From: Trichaptum fuscoviolaceum
Lineage: Eukaryota > Basidiomycota > Agaricomycetes > Hymenochaetales > Trichaptaceae
Direction of reading: 5' to 3'
Assembly (NCBI GenBank): GCA_910574455.1
Contig: CAJSYZ010000004.1
Coordinates: 2,481,528-2,545,527, forward strand
DNA length: 64,000 bases
Shown here: piece after piece, positions 1 through 10,586 of the stretch
Numbering within the stretch: position 1 is the first letter of the stretch
Layout of the letters: every line of letters begins with the position of its first letter
The notes under the pieces: generated by a model
The model's database searches: none
What the model saw: only the letters and a program-made list of their open reading frames with translations
What the model was told of the DNA's origin: nothing
Position numbers and translations under genes: made by a program

Positions 1-417
1 GCACTCGTGCAGTTTGACCCCGAACTCGCGAATTTACGCGCAAATTAGTATGCCCAATCTATAGGACGCAACTTTTTTCGCCCGGGGAGCCATCATAAAA
101 ACCTCGAAGCCATTCGACAGAGATCTTCAGCTATCGCCACAACTTCTATGCCCCGACGCTACACGTTCCAATTCACAAGCAAGTGTCACGGCGCCAGCAC
201 AGTAACTTTCCTTACCTCCGCGACCATCCAGCACTCCTACTTCAATACTCACCGCCACCGCCATGTCATCCGCATCTCCATTCCTATCAAATCACCCGTA
301 TCATTATTACAAGAGCTTGACACCTTAACTATCGCCGGATATTTCTCAAACCATTCACAATCCCGCTTCCTTGCGAATTCGAGCAATGGAGCTCAAAATG
401 CGTCGAGTACAACAACA

Positions 418-1445
418 ATGACGGCGACAGCAAACCCGAATTCGACAGCACCGCGACCTCGGGTGCCATCGTCCAAACATTTCTCAACTTCTGTCTCGAC
501 GAGCTCATCAGGAGACGAGAAACCAACTAATAAGGAGAAGCAGGGAGTCAGCACCGCAAGTAACGGTACTATTGCTGTATACATCCTCTGAGAAACACGT
601 ACGTGCATTATAGCGTTCTTATCACCCCTTCTCATTTCAAATTGCATGAGCTAGATGGGTATTTTGGTTTCGCCAACAACGAGCACCGGGGAACAAAGTC
701 ACCACGACAAACTACGAGGAGGGGATCAAGAAGATTTCATCCTTCAGTTCTGTAAGCGTCCATTGGTTTCTTTCACTGCGTTGACTAACGGCTCTCCAGA
801 TTGAATCCTTTTGGTCCCTCTGGACACACCTCAACCCACCATCTACGCTACAGCCCACGACCGACTACCTTCTCTTCCATTCCGGATCCGGCGGCCCGTT
901 TGGGAGGACCCGGTCAATCTGCAAGGCGGAAAATGGATCATTCGGCTCAAGAAGGGTGTTGCGGACAGATTATGGGAGGAGATAGTTATGGCTGTAGTTG
1001 GCGACCAGTTCGACGACTGCGAGTCAAATGGCGATGCTGCTGCGCCTGGCGCCGGGACAGATTCGGGAAGCTGGAGGGCCGCGAACGTTAATGGGGCTGA
1101 GGACGCGTCTGAGCCTGAAATTTGTGGATGTACGTTGAGTGTGAGGCAGAGCGAAGATATCCTTAGTGTATGGAACAGGCGTGGAAGTGATTCCAAAGTA
1201 AATCAGAAAATAAAGTGCGTGATTTTCTCTCCTTGCTACTATAGACCGCTGAATGTTCTCTTAGGGATACCATACGCCGTGTTCTCGACTTACCACAGAA
1301 TACTGTAATAGAATATAAGACTAACAATGGTTTGCTATATCTCTGTTATTTTAGAGTGGTCGTGAGGCTAATGTCTCTTCTAGATTCGATGCAGGATAAA
1401 TCGAGTTTCCGTACGAACCAATCCGACAGGACTGCATTATCATAG
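418..1445 (+). pseudogene. eIF4E class II, unit 1 copy, frameshifted
   Basis: Copy of the cap-binding eIF4E/4EHP-like gene described in full at 30212-31405. A 4-base deletion near 576, which removes ACCG before the conserved HPLRNT segment, shifts the frame and ends translation at 591. Downstream exons still encode the intact core, including SFWSLWTHLNPP and GGKWIIRLKKG. The other small deletions here cluster in the first 600 bases of the window, so a consensus error at a contig end is as likely as true decay. Confidence 0.75.
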
Positions 1446-1836
1446 CAATATTGTACCTTGTTTAATTCAAGCAAACACCTTCGCATATCTCTTCGTCCTT
1501 CGCTTCAGCTCGATAAAATGTATGGCAGTACTCTCGGTGGGTGAGAATGATCTGCGGTTATGTTCTGGTCTTTGTAGCTCGTTCTGCTGAATTAACCGTA
1601 TGAGCCACAGTAAATTGTTCAGTTGTCGCATTCTCGTGTCTTTGTTCGTCATTGCCTCATGAAAGATGCTGCGGGGGCTACTCTGACGTGTCACTTCGTT
1701 GGCTATACCACAAAGCCGCAAAGCCATCCCCTTTACTTCAAATAGTACACTGCTCTTGCTTATTTTCTCCCATTCTTTACCTTTTATCATCACTTGGGGG
1801 ACTCACCTCATACCCTTCTCTTTTGTACTTTCCGTC

Positions 1837-2613
1837 ATGCCAAGCGCCAAAGATCGCAATCGTCTGAAAATCCAAGACTTTCGGGTATGGATATAACTTA
1901 CATTATGCAGTTAGGATATTGCACTAACACTCCACCACGTTACAGACCCTATTATCTGATACGCTGGCAAAGGTTCCGCTTCTCGAAGAAGCTCCAATCA
2001 CGGCAGGCCACAACTATGCTGACGCCCCGATCTTGGGCCTTTATGTAAAGGGTATTGGCGCGATTTCTTTGCCGCTGACGGACCGTGAGGCAGGATCAAT
2101 AAAAGGGCTTGCATCTGTACATGCGAAAGATCCTCACTGTTGGATGCTGCCTGCCTCGAAATTTTCTATCAGAAACTCCCTGTTCAATGATTTCGTACAA
2201 AAGGCCGGCTTTGAGGCCGGCGTACGCAAGAAGTTGACTCTTGATAGGCTGGTTCTCTGCGGGGCTGGCTCATGGTGCTGTGACTATCTCTTGTTAGTGT
2301 CGTACGTTATTCTGATTCTTGACATAATAGCGGCGGCGATATTCCAACGGAAGGTCATATATTTGAGCTTCTGCTACCCTCCTTATATACCGGTGCTCAA
2401 GTACGGTTCACGTATGAGGCGAAAACGACGAATATCGACTTTGCGGGCTCTTCGGAATTCTCTATGTCGTCGATGGTCTACTTACGAGGAGTGTCACATG
2501 AGATGCTGCCAGTTCTATTAGGATATCGTTTGTCATTGATCTACAAATTCTCGGACTACAAGGAGCGATTATCGAATATCAAATCTTTGCGAATGACATT
2601 TGCAAGTCTTTGA
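1837..2613 (+). pseudogene. 2OG-oxygenase-fold gene, 3'-truncated, unit 1
   Basis: 5' part of the gene found complete at 31805-33130. It has the same start (MPSAKDRN), first intron and exon 2. After the codons for LRMTFA the sequence jumps to GTPase-gene DNA and reads only two more residues (SL) before a stop at 2611-2613. The C-terminal half is lost. It overlaps the antisense truncated GTPase by about 35 bases. Whether a truncated protein is made is unknown. Confidence 0.7.
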
Positions 2614-3650
2614 GCGTGTCAATGTCCTATGCTCTGGTCAGCGAGAATAACCTCATCAGTGGTGTCTTTGCTCACAAGTTTTGCCTTATCAATATCTCTC
2701 TTTATCTTTTCCAGATCATTCCTCTTCGTGTTGGCTTGCTGCATTCGGGCAAGGGCGTTTTGTATGCTTTTTTCGATGGTCTGCGATTGCTCATACAGCG
2801 ACAAGATGTCTTTCGTTGGCTGCGCTACTCGCTTGTCAAGCCAATCAAACAAATCCGACAACATGTCCAGGGCCTTCCGCTCGCCCTGTATTACACCATC
2901 GCGCAGCTGTCTGAGCGTCGCCTTCGGCAGCTTCTTCCCTTTGAGCTCGTTGTACTTCCTCTGCATCGCAACGGGATTGTCGAGAAGGAATTGATCGGCA
3001 CCATGCAGGACAGCGGGAAGGGAGCTCTGCTCGAAATTCCACGATAGAGGACTGGGGACGTTGGTGAACATGAGAGCAATGTTGTCGGCGAGCGTACGAG
3101 GGAAGATGGACGACAATGTGGAGAGGGCGTAGTCTGTTGCAGCACCGAGGCGAGGAACTGTACCATTGGCGAGGATGAGGACACCGTTGACAGTGACAAT
3201 GTGATCCTTTATGGCATTCGCGATACTGGCCTTGTGAAGCTCGTCCTGTGATATTCCGCGTGTGTCCGCCAGGCCAGGCGTGTCAAGGATGCGTATCGTG
3301 ATGCCGTTCTTACTCGTGAACTCGTAGACCTTCGCAGAATTCGTCTGGCTTTGGGACTGTGACCCGCCCTCTTCGTTTGTAGGGTCATGCACGTCGACAT
3401 ATTCCTCGGGCTTGTGGCCGGCAAGGACGTTTGCGATAAGTGAAAGGACAGACGTCTTTCCGACACCAGTCTCTCCAACAAGAAGGAGAGTGAAATCGGC
3501 CTTCTTATCGGATGTCTTAACTATCCCGTTCCTCAGGCTGTCTGGGTCGCTGCATGATGGAATTTTAGAATGATATTCGTTGCATAATATAAACGAACAT
3601 ACTTTATGCGAGGAGGCACGTCATCTTCGTCTGCATTGTCAGATTGGCTG
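2579..3650 (-). pseudogene. AIG1-like GTPase, 3'-truncated, unit 1
   Basis: 5' part of the GTPase complete at 35001-36726. The P-loop (GETGVGKT) and DTPG motif are intact, and the G-domain frame is open through about 260 codons. The C-terminal intron (GTGAGC donor) is retained. After the codons for DIDTLKD the frame runs into antisense oxygenase-gene sequence and stops within about eight codons at 2579. The Cys/His-rich segment and C-terminal coiled coil are therefore missing. This is the least damaged of the three truncated copies. A soluble G-domain protein could still be produced. Confidence 0.7.
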
Positions 3651-3915
3651 CTGCGAGCATAAGATGAGGGGCATAAAAGTCAAGCTTTCGAACTCAAGCC
3701 CCGCCGGATGGTTCCTGATCAGGTCTCTTGCGCTTCTCACCGGACTCGCCGACTATAACTAACAATCTATACTGGAAATGGTCGAAGGCAAACCGCCGTA
3801 CTTGAATCGCGGTGTAACGAGGGTGAGCACTAGCTTGCCGAATTGCTTAGGGTGCATCGTTTCAGTCTGTTCTTTTGCTCAATATTCACTTGCATGTGTA
3901 AACAGCATCGATTCT

Positions 3916-6123
3916 TCACGCTCTCTGAACACTGATAGCTACAATCAAAGACATGGTCTTCCTGCTCAAGCTCGCATTCTTGTTCGCTTCCGTCAAGTCG
4001 ACTCCTGTATTCCGCAATATGGTCGTCCTCTCGATGACTTCGTCACCGCGCAAAGAGCAAGGAGCGGTTATTGTACGCCGAAGAGCTACTGTGTAGAGGA
4101 TGTACATTGCAGTGGTGAATACAATTAGAAATCTGATTAGCCGTGTACATGAATATAATAAAGAATACATACTGTTTTCGCTGCTCCACATTATGCTTGA
4201 AGCCGGCAGCTTGAACTCCATTAATGATAGTGCTCGACGATAGAACACTTCCGTCGCGTTCGCTGTGGAAAATCAATCCAGTATATCTTTGGAGATTCGA
4301 CGATGCTACTCACTGAATCCATACAAGCTCGCTAACCATCCTGATCGCGGGACAGTTCTTCGAGGCCATACCCACGAGTACTTCGGAGAGGAGAGTTGTG
4401 TACTGATACGCCTTGACCATATGCCAGAACATCGCAGGCTGCGAGAATAAAGTCTATTAGGTCTCGATGAACTTCTATAAGTTGACATGGACGTACACTT
4501 CCGGCCATCCCTGGCCATCATTCTCGCCCATCCCTTGCATCCATCGAATTTGCGTTGTAAGAGCGGAGACGACGGCGTATAGGTGACGAATAGCGAGAAA
4601 TAGCTTGCAGCAAGTTATAAGCATACTTGGCTTCATAGTATTAAATGACAACTTACAGGAACCAGGTTTGTGTTGTAGACATCGCCCAGTAGCTCCGTAA
4701 TTGTTATGTTCGTGCACGTTACGCATAGCGATACAACCTGACTAGCGAGCAGCGCTAGCGTTCAATGACTTGCAAAGCGCCTCCAAGTACTCCGAGCAAG
4801 CGCGCCCGGTGAACTGTAGTCAATCGACGGACGCACTACAGCGTGGGCTGTAACAGCTTGAAGGACATCCAAAGCTGGCCTCTTGCTCACAATCGCGAAG
4901 TGCTGTTGTGTTGAATCGTACTTGACGTCGGCCTCAGTGGTGATGGATGTGCTATAGATTAGCTAGATGGCTTGATTCTTGACGCGCACTTGACGAGCAT
5001 GCGGCGTTGATGATGAGCGCGGAAGACAAGAAGTGCCGCAAGAGACATTACCTTATACTCACGCCGATAACCGAAAACCAGATTTAAGGTCAAGTCCAAG
5101 CACAGAGCCAAATCATCACAGCCGTTCTTAATAACCATGAGTCCATGACTGATGCTCTGCGAGTTCAGGTTCCTCGCGCACTTGCATACCACGGAGGCAA
5201 GAAGTAGAACTCGACCACAGATTCAATCACAGTTTTATCCTAACATTCTTTCTTCAGCCTTCTTATTCAAAGATAAATAGTAAATATCACTTACTGCGAT
5301 GCGACTTTCAGCACTTCGCCACTCCTTCTTATCGCCAGCCTACGGTCACGGTCACGGCTGACGTGGCGACCGGAATCAATTTTCATCCGAAGCAAGGGTG
5401 CAAGAGAATGCATGACCTGACAATCATTTTTGACCGTCGATAATCAATAGCCGAGAACAGTACCTTGAGCAATACAATAGCTCGATGAACTTGAGACAGA
5501 AAACCCTATTTGTGTCAAGATTGGTTTCAATGCAGGATAGTCTCAAGAGCTTCTGAGCTTGAGTCGGCGGTGAAAGATCCGTGGTAGAGGTATATCCTAC
5601 CTATTAGTGCGTTACATCGACTGAATGTCGACTTACCTGTCCGTCCTTAACCTAATATCTACTTCGCCTTCTAATCTGCATCCGTCCTTCGTGTCCCGGA
5701 CATAGAAGAGCCAGTGAATGAAAATAGCAATAGCTGACATTTGGATGTCAGACTTTGTGAGCAGGTAGTAGAGCGTGAGAGAGAGGAAAAGTAGCCCTAG
5801 TACTGATCACGACCGAGTGAAAACCAATACAGAGCGGTAAGGCCAGCTTGCAGATAAGATCTCCTACGGCGTGTGCAGTCAATTACACCTGAAGCCATAG
5901 CCTCGAGCAGCTGAGATATAAAGACCCCATAGTTTCACAGATAGACTTGACTCGGAGTGTAGACCCTCTATTGTTATTCGAATCGTGGTCCAAAGCGATG
6001 GAAGAGCTGGCGCGTCAAAAGTAGAGTTAATATAAGCCTGAGAATAATACTGAAACTGTGAACACTTACTGATCTAACAGCAAAGAGCTACCGGAAAGCA
6101 AGAACAACGGTGAATAAAGTCAT
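3916..6123 (-). CDS. Multi-exon multipass membrane protein, unassigned
   Basis: Candidate gene assembled by eye. The ATG at 6123 opens a hydrophobic MTLFTVVLAF start. A TATA box lies about 125 bases upstream, and a pyrimidine-rich leader (purine-rich on the + strand) lies between them. Further exons, bounded by GTAAGT/AG signals, encode a membrane-like stretch near 5780-5700 (LGLLFLSLTLYYLLTKSD, then IAIFIHWLFYV), a C-rich piece near 5590-5460, and a segment near 4445-4310 (MFWHMVKAYQYTT). The last open stretch (SFLIVFTTAMYILYTVAL region) ends at 3916. The architecture resembles fungal 7TM-like proteins such as DUF6533 families, but I cannot assign it. Exon boundaries are approximate. Confidence 0.4.
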
Positions 6124-6247
6124 AATGCAGAGATAAATATCAAATGCAATTGCAGTGAGAAATTAGAATAGTGTGAAAGAGGAGAGAGAATGAAGAGAGA
6201 GGGGGAAGGGCGAAGAGCCTGGTGAACCTCGGGACAGAACTGACCTG

Positions 6248-6255
6248 TATTTATA
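6248..6255 (-). promoter_or_regulatory. TATA box of membrane-protein gene, unit 1
   Basis: TATAAATA on the minus strand, within GGGTATAAATACAGG. It is followed by a CT-rich leader and an ATG about 125 bases downstream. This is a typical fungal core-promoter layout. Confidence 0.5.
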
Positions 6256-6291
6256 CCCTTCGAAGCCCGTAGACCTTGTCATGCAGAGAAG

Positions 6292-7341
6292 TCATCGGCC
6301 TATACTCACCGATAGGCTACAATACCGTAGAAAATGCCAAGCAAAGAAGATTGTGTCGTTTCTACAGAGCCCGGGCAAACCTCCGGACAAGTGTTTCCAG
6401 CGCCGAACAGCTATCCTGTCCCTCCCGTCCCTCAGAATACCTTCAGTGACCTCTATCCACCCCCTCATACCTCTCCAGCACCCTCTGAAGCTGCAAGAAA
6501 ACAAGATAATAGCATAGAATGTGCCAAATGCACTCTCTGTGCAGACGGCAAAGTGCTCACCAAAATTCTGCTGCCGGTTGTTCCAGACAGCGCTTGCACA
6601 CTAGCGTCATTCCCACAGCCTAGCCGAGACCCTGAACCCCTGGAATCTGATGCGAAATGAGTGAGGCGAAGTATGGAAGACGTCTTCCGAGTGAATGGGA
6701 GGTATGAGCCGTGCAGCGATTGCATGGCATGCCCGGGTTGAGTTCGAGAGCTGGGGGAGGGCGGAGTAGCTTTAGTCAAGAGCTTGAGGTCCCTGCTTGA
6801 TGCTCCGATGGCCTGACATATGAGATAGAGCTCAGGTATTGTGCCATTGTGTGTTGAATAGGCCCTTGGCTTCCTGGCAGAGTTCAGCCGGAAGTTCTGA
6901 GAACTGGGTGGTTTCTGTCGCACATTTCGCTTAGCAGGTGCTATTACGTCCTGCCAAGTCCCTTCCCAGGTGCTTCAGAGCCTTCTATCAGAAGGAATGA
7001 GTATCCTGAGTGATGCGAGCCCAAGGAAGACATGCAAGAGCCGGAGAACACACTCACCTCTCCGTGTCCAGGTTCGAGCTGAGAGCATTGTCAATCATGC
7101 TAGTGTAGGTGCCCTAGTCGACTATAGTCGATTTCCGAAGGCTTTGCACAATATGATGAGCTTGATGGCCTGCTCGAAGGTCATGGCTGAAAGCATAGGA
7201 GGTTAGGTAGCTTGAATTGGCAATGCCAGGGCCCTGACACGAATTGACCCTGAGCAAATTTTGGACAGCATTCTTCTCCCTCGAGACCTCTGTGCACAAT
7301 TCTGAATTATTCAGAGCCTCTAAAATGCATGTATGAATCAC
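6292..7341 (-). other. Unassigned minus-strand region with splice signals, unit 1
   Basis: Possible exons of an unrecognised gene. An open frame starts at 7341 (MIHTCILEALNNSE). In units 1 and 2 it hits a stop near 7115, where unit 3 reads through. A 152-codon frame covers 6923-6465. An intron-like GTGAGC...TTGCAG segment near 6560-6490 leads into an exon-like stretch that ends at a GTGAGT donor near 6305. On the + strand a proline-rich 108-codon frame (6334-6660) overlaps. No domain is recognisable, and coding status is uncertain. Confidence 0.25.
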
Positions 7342-7435
7342 TAAGATACCATGTCAAAATAATAAATTCAAGGAAAATGTGTTCTGTGTGAATGGGTCCG
7401 AAAATTCGACCCTGACTCGCTTAAGAGGGCTCATG

Positions 7436-7440
7436 TATAA
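7436..7440 (+). promoter_or_regulatory. TATA box of spliced transcript, unit 1
   Basis: ATGTATAAAGCAG sits about 45 bases upstream of a good GTAAGT splice donor (7483). This suggests a plus-strand promoter. Confidence 0.4.
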
Positions 7441-7464
7441 AGCAGCTTGCTTTCGTCTCTCCGT

Positions 7465-7740
7465 CAATTCCTCTTTCGCACTGTAAGTCTCACTAGTATT
7501 TTCGTCTTTGACCTTTTACTAACCAGACAGCAATATATATACAGAAATGCGCCAGGCGAGCGACACTCAAAGCCTGCTTCAACTCCCATGTAAGAGTTAC
7601 TCATTTTCTATTTGTCTTCGAGCTTCTACTGACATTCAACATAGCAATATATATATAGAAATGCGCCGGGCGAGCGACATCTGGATGAGGGCCTTACCCA
7701 GCGCACCACAGCGGCGCCTTTGTCCACGCTTTGCAGGTTC
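7465..7740 (+). ncRNA. Predicted short spliced transcript, unit 1
   Basis: Two near-ideal introns follow the TATA box. The first runs 7483-7526 (GTAAGT donor, TTTACTAACCAG branch point and acceptor). The second runs 7590-7644 (GTAAGA donor, CTACTGAC branch point, CATAG acceptor). The second acceptor falls directly before a CAATATATAT repeat motif, and the first lies three bases before one. Short frames starting ATGCGCC occur in both exons, but no convincing protein is seen. Non-coding is my inference; a tiny peptide is the alternative. Confidence 0.35.
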
Positions 7741-10087
7741 TAGTTAGTGATGACAGGCAATCAACTATCTGAGTCTTCCAGCTGTCATTCTGTTTGGAGA
7801 GGGTCAACATACCATTGTGAGTCCTAATGCACTCAGATTGACATCGGCAACCTTTTCTGACGTGACTGCATAGGTGGAAGATATGTCTCAATACTGGAAA
7901 TTGAAGTGTCCTTGCTAGCAGTTTCTCGGACGTATGGAAGGTCTTGCAGCACGCAAAGTGAACCATCTGCGATTCCGGTGTCTCTCCAGGTCAGCAGCGG
8001 ACCCCACATTCAGCAATATATATATGTTTCTTCGTCCGGCGAGCGCCGCCAGCCAAAGGATCACACGGTCCAGCGCGCGCAACCGGTCTGTGACATTGGA
8101 CATGCGCGCGCGCCCCGCAACAAAGCAGACGCACACGAAGGGATCCTCCCACTCAATCGAGGTCGGCGAAGACTGGCGGACGCTGGAGCATTGGGGCGGG
8201 TCTGTGATCTTCGAGGGCACACACCGAGGACACCGTGCAGCAATCAGGCGCAAGATTATGTCCTCCGCAGAGAGGAAGGATGGCAAGAAGAATGCGAGTG
8301 AAAGGGAAGGTGCAGGCCCCAGCGTGAGCGCGCGGCGCACCCTCGTCAGTCAGGCGCAAGATCAGTCCTCCGCATCAGCGCGACAAGTCGAACGGCGCAT
8401 CTGCCCCAACCGTTGCGCAAGGCGAGAGCATTGAGGTTGACGGTCAGGGGATAGCAATATATATATGGTTTTGCTTCCGGCGAGCGACATCTGGGCCGCG
8501 CGCGTCGCCAGATAACAATATATATATGTTTTTGCGTCCCGCGAGCGGCCTCGCGCGCGAACGCAACCGGTCTGTGACGTGGGCCCCGCGCAGCTTCTGC
8601 CCAAGCGCGCCCTTCAAGCAAACGCTCAACTGGCGGTCTGGCGCGTGTGCGCACTCCTCGTATTCGTCTGCCTTGCGCTCCGGGAATCGTGACTGTGAGC
8701 AGAGACGCCGGTCTGAGACGTTTCTCACTTGCGTGGACATCGCGGCTGGGCAATCTCGCAAGCTGCGGACAGCCGGTCTGTGACGTTTCTCAGGGCACTT
8801 ACCGAGAGGGTCGCTGTGCCGCGCAAGGCGCGGTTGCGCTGCTCTCCGCGTCGTGCCAGCATGACAGAGGCCGTAGATCAGTCCGCTCGACATTGCGGGC
8901 GCCTTGCGCCGTCTGTGCAGCGGTCTGTGACGTTTCTCAGCTCGAGATCTTTGAGGGCGGCGGCGGCAGAGAGGAGCTCGCCCTGGACGGTGCTGTACCA
9001 TCATTAGCGCGCGGTTACTCGTGCAGTTTGACGTGGTGGAGATAGCAATATATATATGTTTCTGCGTCCGGCGAGCGGCACCTGGGAAATGGCGGACCCT
9101 CGTCAGTCAGGCGCAAGATCAGTCCTCACATCAGCGCGACAAGTCGAACGGCGCATCTCACCGCGCAAAGCATGACGCCGCAATGTCGCACTCGTCCAAC
9201 AGGGAGTATCCTGGCCGAGTCATTGAGCGAGGCCGGACAGAACGCAACCGGTCTGTGACGTTCCGCCAATGCTGCGTCGCGACAGCTTCTGGCCGAGCGC
9301 GCCCCGCATGTCGAAGAACAGGGAATGAGGGGGTTCCTTCGAGTAGACGCTTACGAAGGTATCCGCCTGCTCAGTCGGAGTCAAGACAGAGGCGGCATTG
9401 AGATTGGGTGCTCACCGGTGGAGTACACCACTGTCATCGTCCAACTTCCGGCGCGCAGCCCAGGTGGGATCGTGTTTGCGCTGCTCTCAGCGTCGAGCCG
9501 CAGGTGCTGGAAGCCGTGGATCAGTCCGCTCGAGTGCACGGTGGGCAAGATCTTGTGTTGGCGAGGCTGAACGCAACCGGTCTGTGACGTTTGAATTCTG
9601 CAGTGCAACAGCTCCTTCGAGTAGACGCGGTCGCGGCGGATAGCAGGAGCATTGAAAGTGGGTGCTCACCAGGGAGTCAACGCAGGAATACACCACTGCC
9701 ATCGTCCAACTCGGGCGCTTCAGTCTGCTCGACATTGCAAGTGCGTCGTGCGCGGTAGATGCAGGGCTGAACGCAACCGGTCTGTGACGTTGAGGAGTGT
9801 CTGCGATGTTGGCGACGGAGGAGATGGACGGCGGCGGCGAAGGGTTGGTCGTCGCGGGAGGAGAAGAGAGTGTGTCGCGGTACTCGTGCAGTTTGACGTG
9901 GTGGTCAACTGAAATAGATGGCGGCGGTAGAAGAGAAAGGAGCGCGGCGCGTCACTCGTGCAGTTTGGCGTGGTGTTTGGCTAACTGTAATCTACTTATA
10001 TTATGCATTGAATACTTGTTCTTGTGCAGTTCCTGTAATATAATTGTCCAAAGTTAAGAAATCAGACTGATAGAAGAGAAAGAGCGC
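7527..10087. repeat. GC-rich interspersed-motif tract, unit 1
   Basis: About 2.5 kb upstream of the next eIF4E gene, made of three interspersed motif families. Family A is CAATATATATATG followed about 10 bases later by GGCGAGCG, at about 7532, 7645, 8014, 8455, 8516 and 9047. Family B is CAACCGGTCTGTGACGTT and variants, at about 8078, 8562, 8712, 8772, 8922, 9246, 9578 and 9776, with a weaker one near 8200. Family C is CTCGTGCAGTTTGACGTGG, at about 9018, 9883, 9957 and 10091. Ten TGACGT hexamers occur between 7858 and 10105. The many long frames here follow from high GC and are not convincing genes. Confidence 0.75.
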
Positions 10088-10586
10088 GCACTCGTGCAGT
10101 TTGACGTGGTGATAAAGAAACCCGGCTCGCGAATTTACGCGCAAATTAGTATGCGCCAATCTATAGGACGGTTAGTTGTCAACTTTTTTCGCCCGGGGAG
10201 CCAATACAGACCGCAGAATTTGCATAAAAACCTGAAGCCATTCGACAGAGATCTCAGCCGACGCAAAGATATCGCCACAACGGAGATACCTCTGCCCGAC
10301 GCTACACGTTCGCAATTCACAAGCAAGTGTCCTTTTTGCCCAGGCATCGGCAGTTGCCAGCACAGTAACTTTCCTTACCTCCGCGACCATCCAGCACTCC
10401 TAAACTTCAATACTCCACCGACACCGCCATGTCATCTACGCATCTCCCATTCCTATCAAATCACCCGTATCATTATTACAAGAGCTTGACACCTTAACTA
10501 TCGCCGGATATTTCTCAAACCATTCACAATCCCGCTTCCTTGCGAATTCGAGCAATGGAGCTCAAAATGCGTCGAGTACAACAACA

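Larger units (their letters stand above)
1..10087. repeat. Tandem unit 1 of the 10.2-kb array
   Basis: First of three near-identical head-to-tail units. From about position 600 onward it matches unit 2 almost base for base. The first 600 bases differ by many small deletions of 1-20 bases: the GTGGTGATAAAGAAAC stretch is missing after the opening motif, about 10 bases are missing near 75, and about 20 near 100. Window position 1 corresponds exactly to the unit start at 10088. The array may therefore continue to the left of the window. Confidence 0.95.

Noticed and set aside
1467..1793. Minus-strand 108-codon frame downstream of eIF4E (also in units 2 and 3)
   Set aside because: It lies in the 3' region of eIF4E and the promoter of the next gene. 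It has no domain, and small changes between units alter its length without compensation.
7934..9912. Many overlapping frames of 80-220 codons on both strands in the GC-rich tract
   Set aside because: High GC removes stops in all frames. The frames are rich in Arg/Ala/Ser, mutually overlapping and without domains or splice logic, and they change between units with single indels.
7527..10087. CRISPR-like array from regularly recurring 18-20 base motifs
   Set aside because: Motif spacing is irregular (60-450 bases), three motif families are interleaved, the host is a eukaryote and no cas gene is present.
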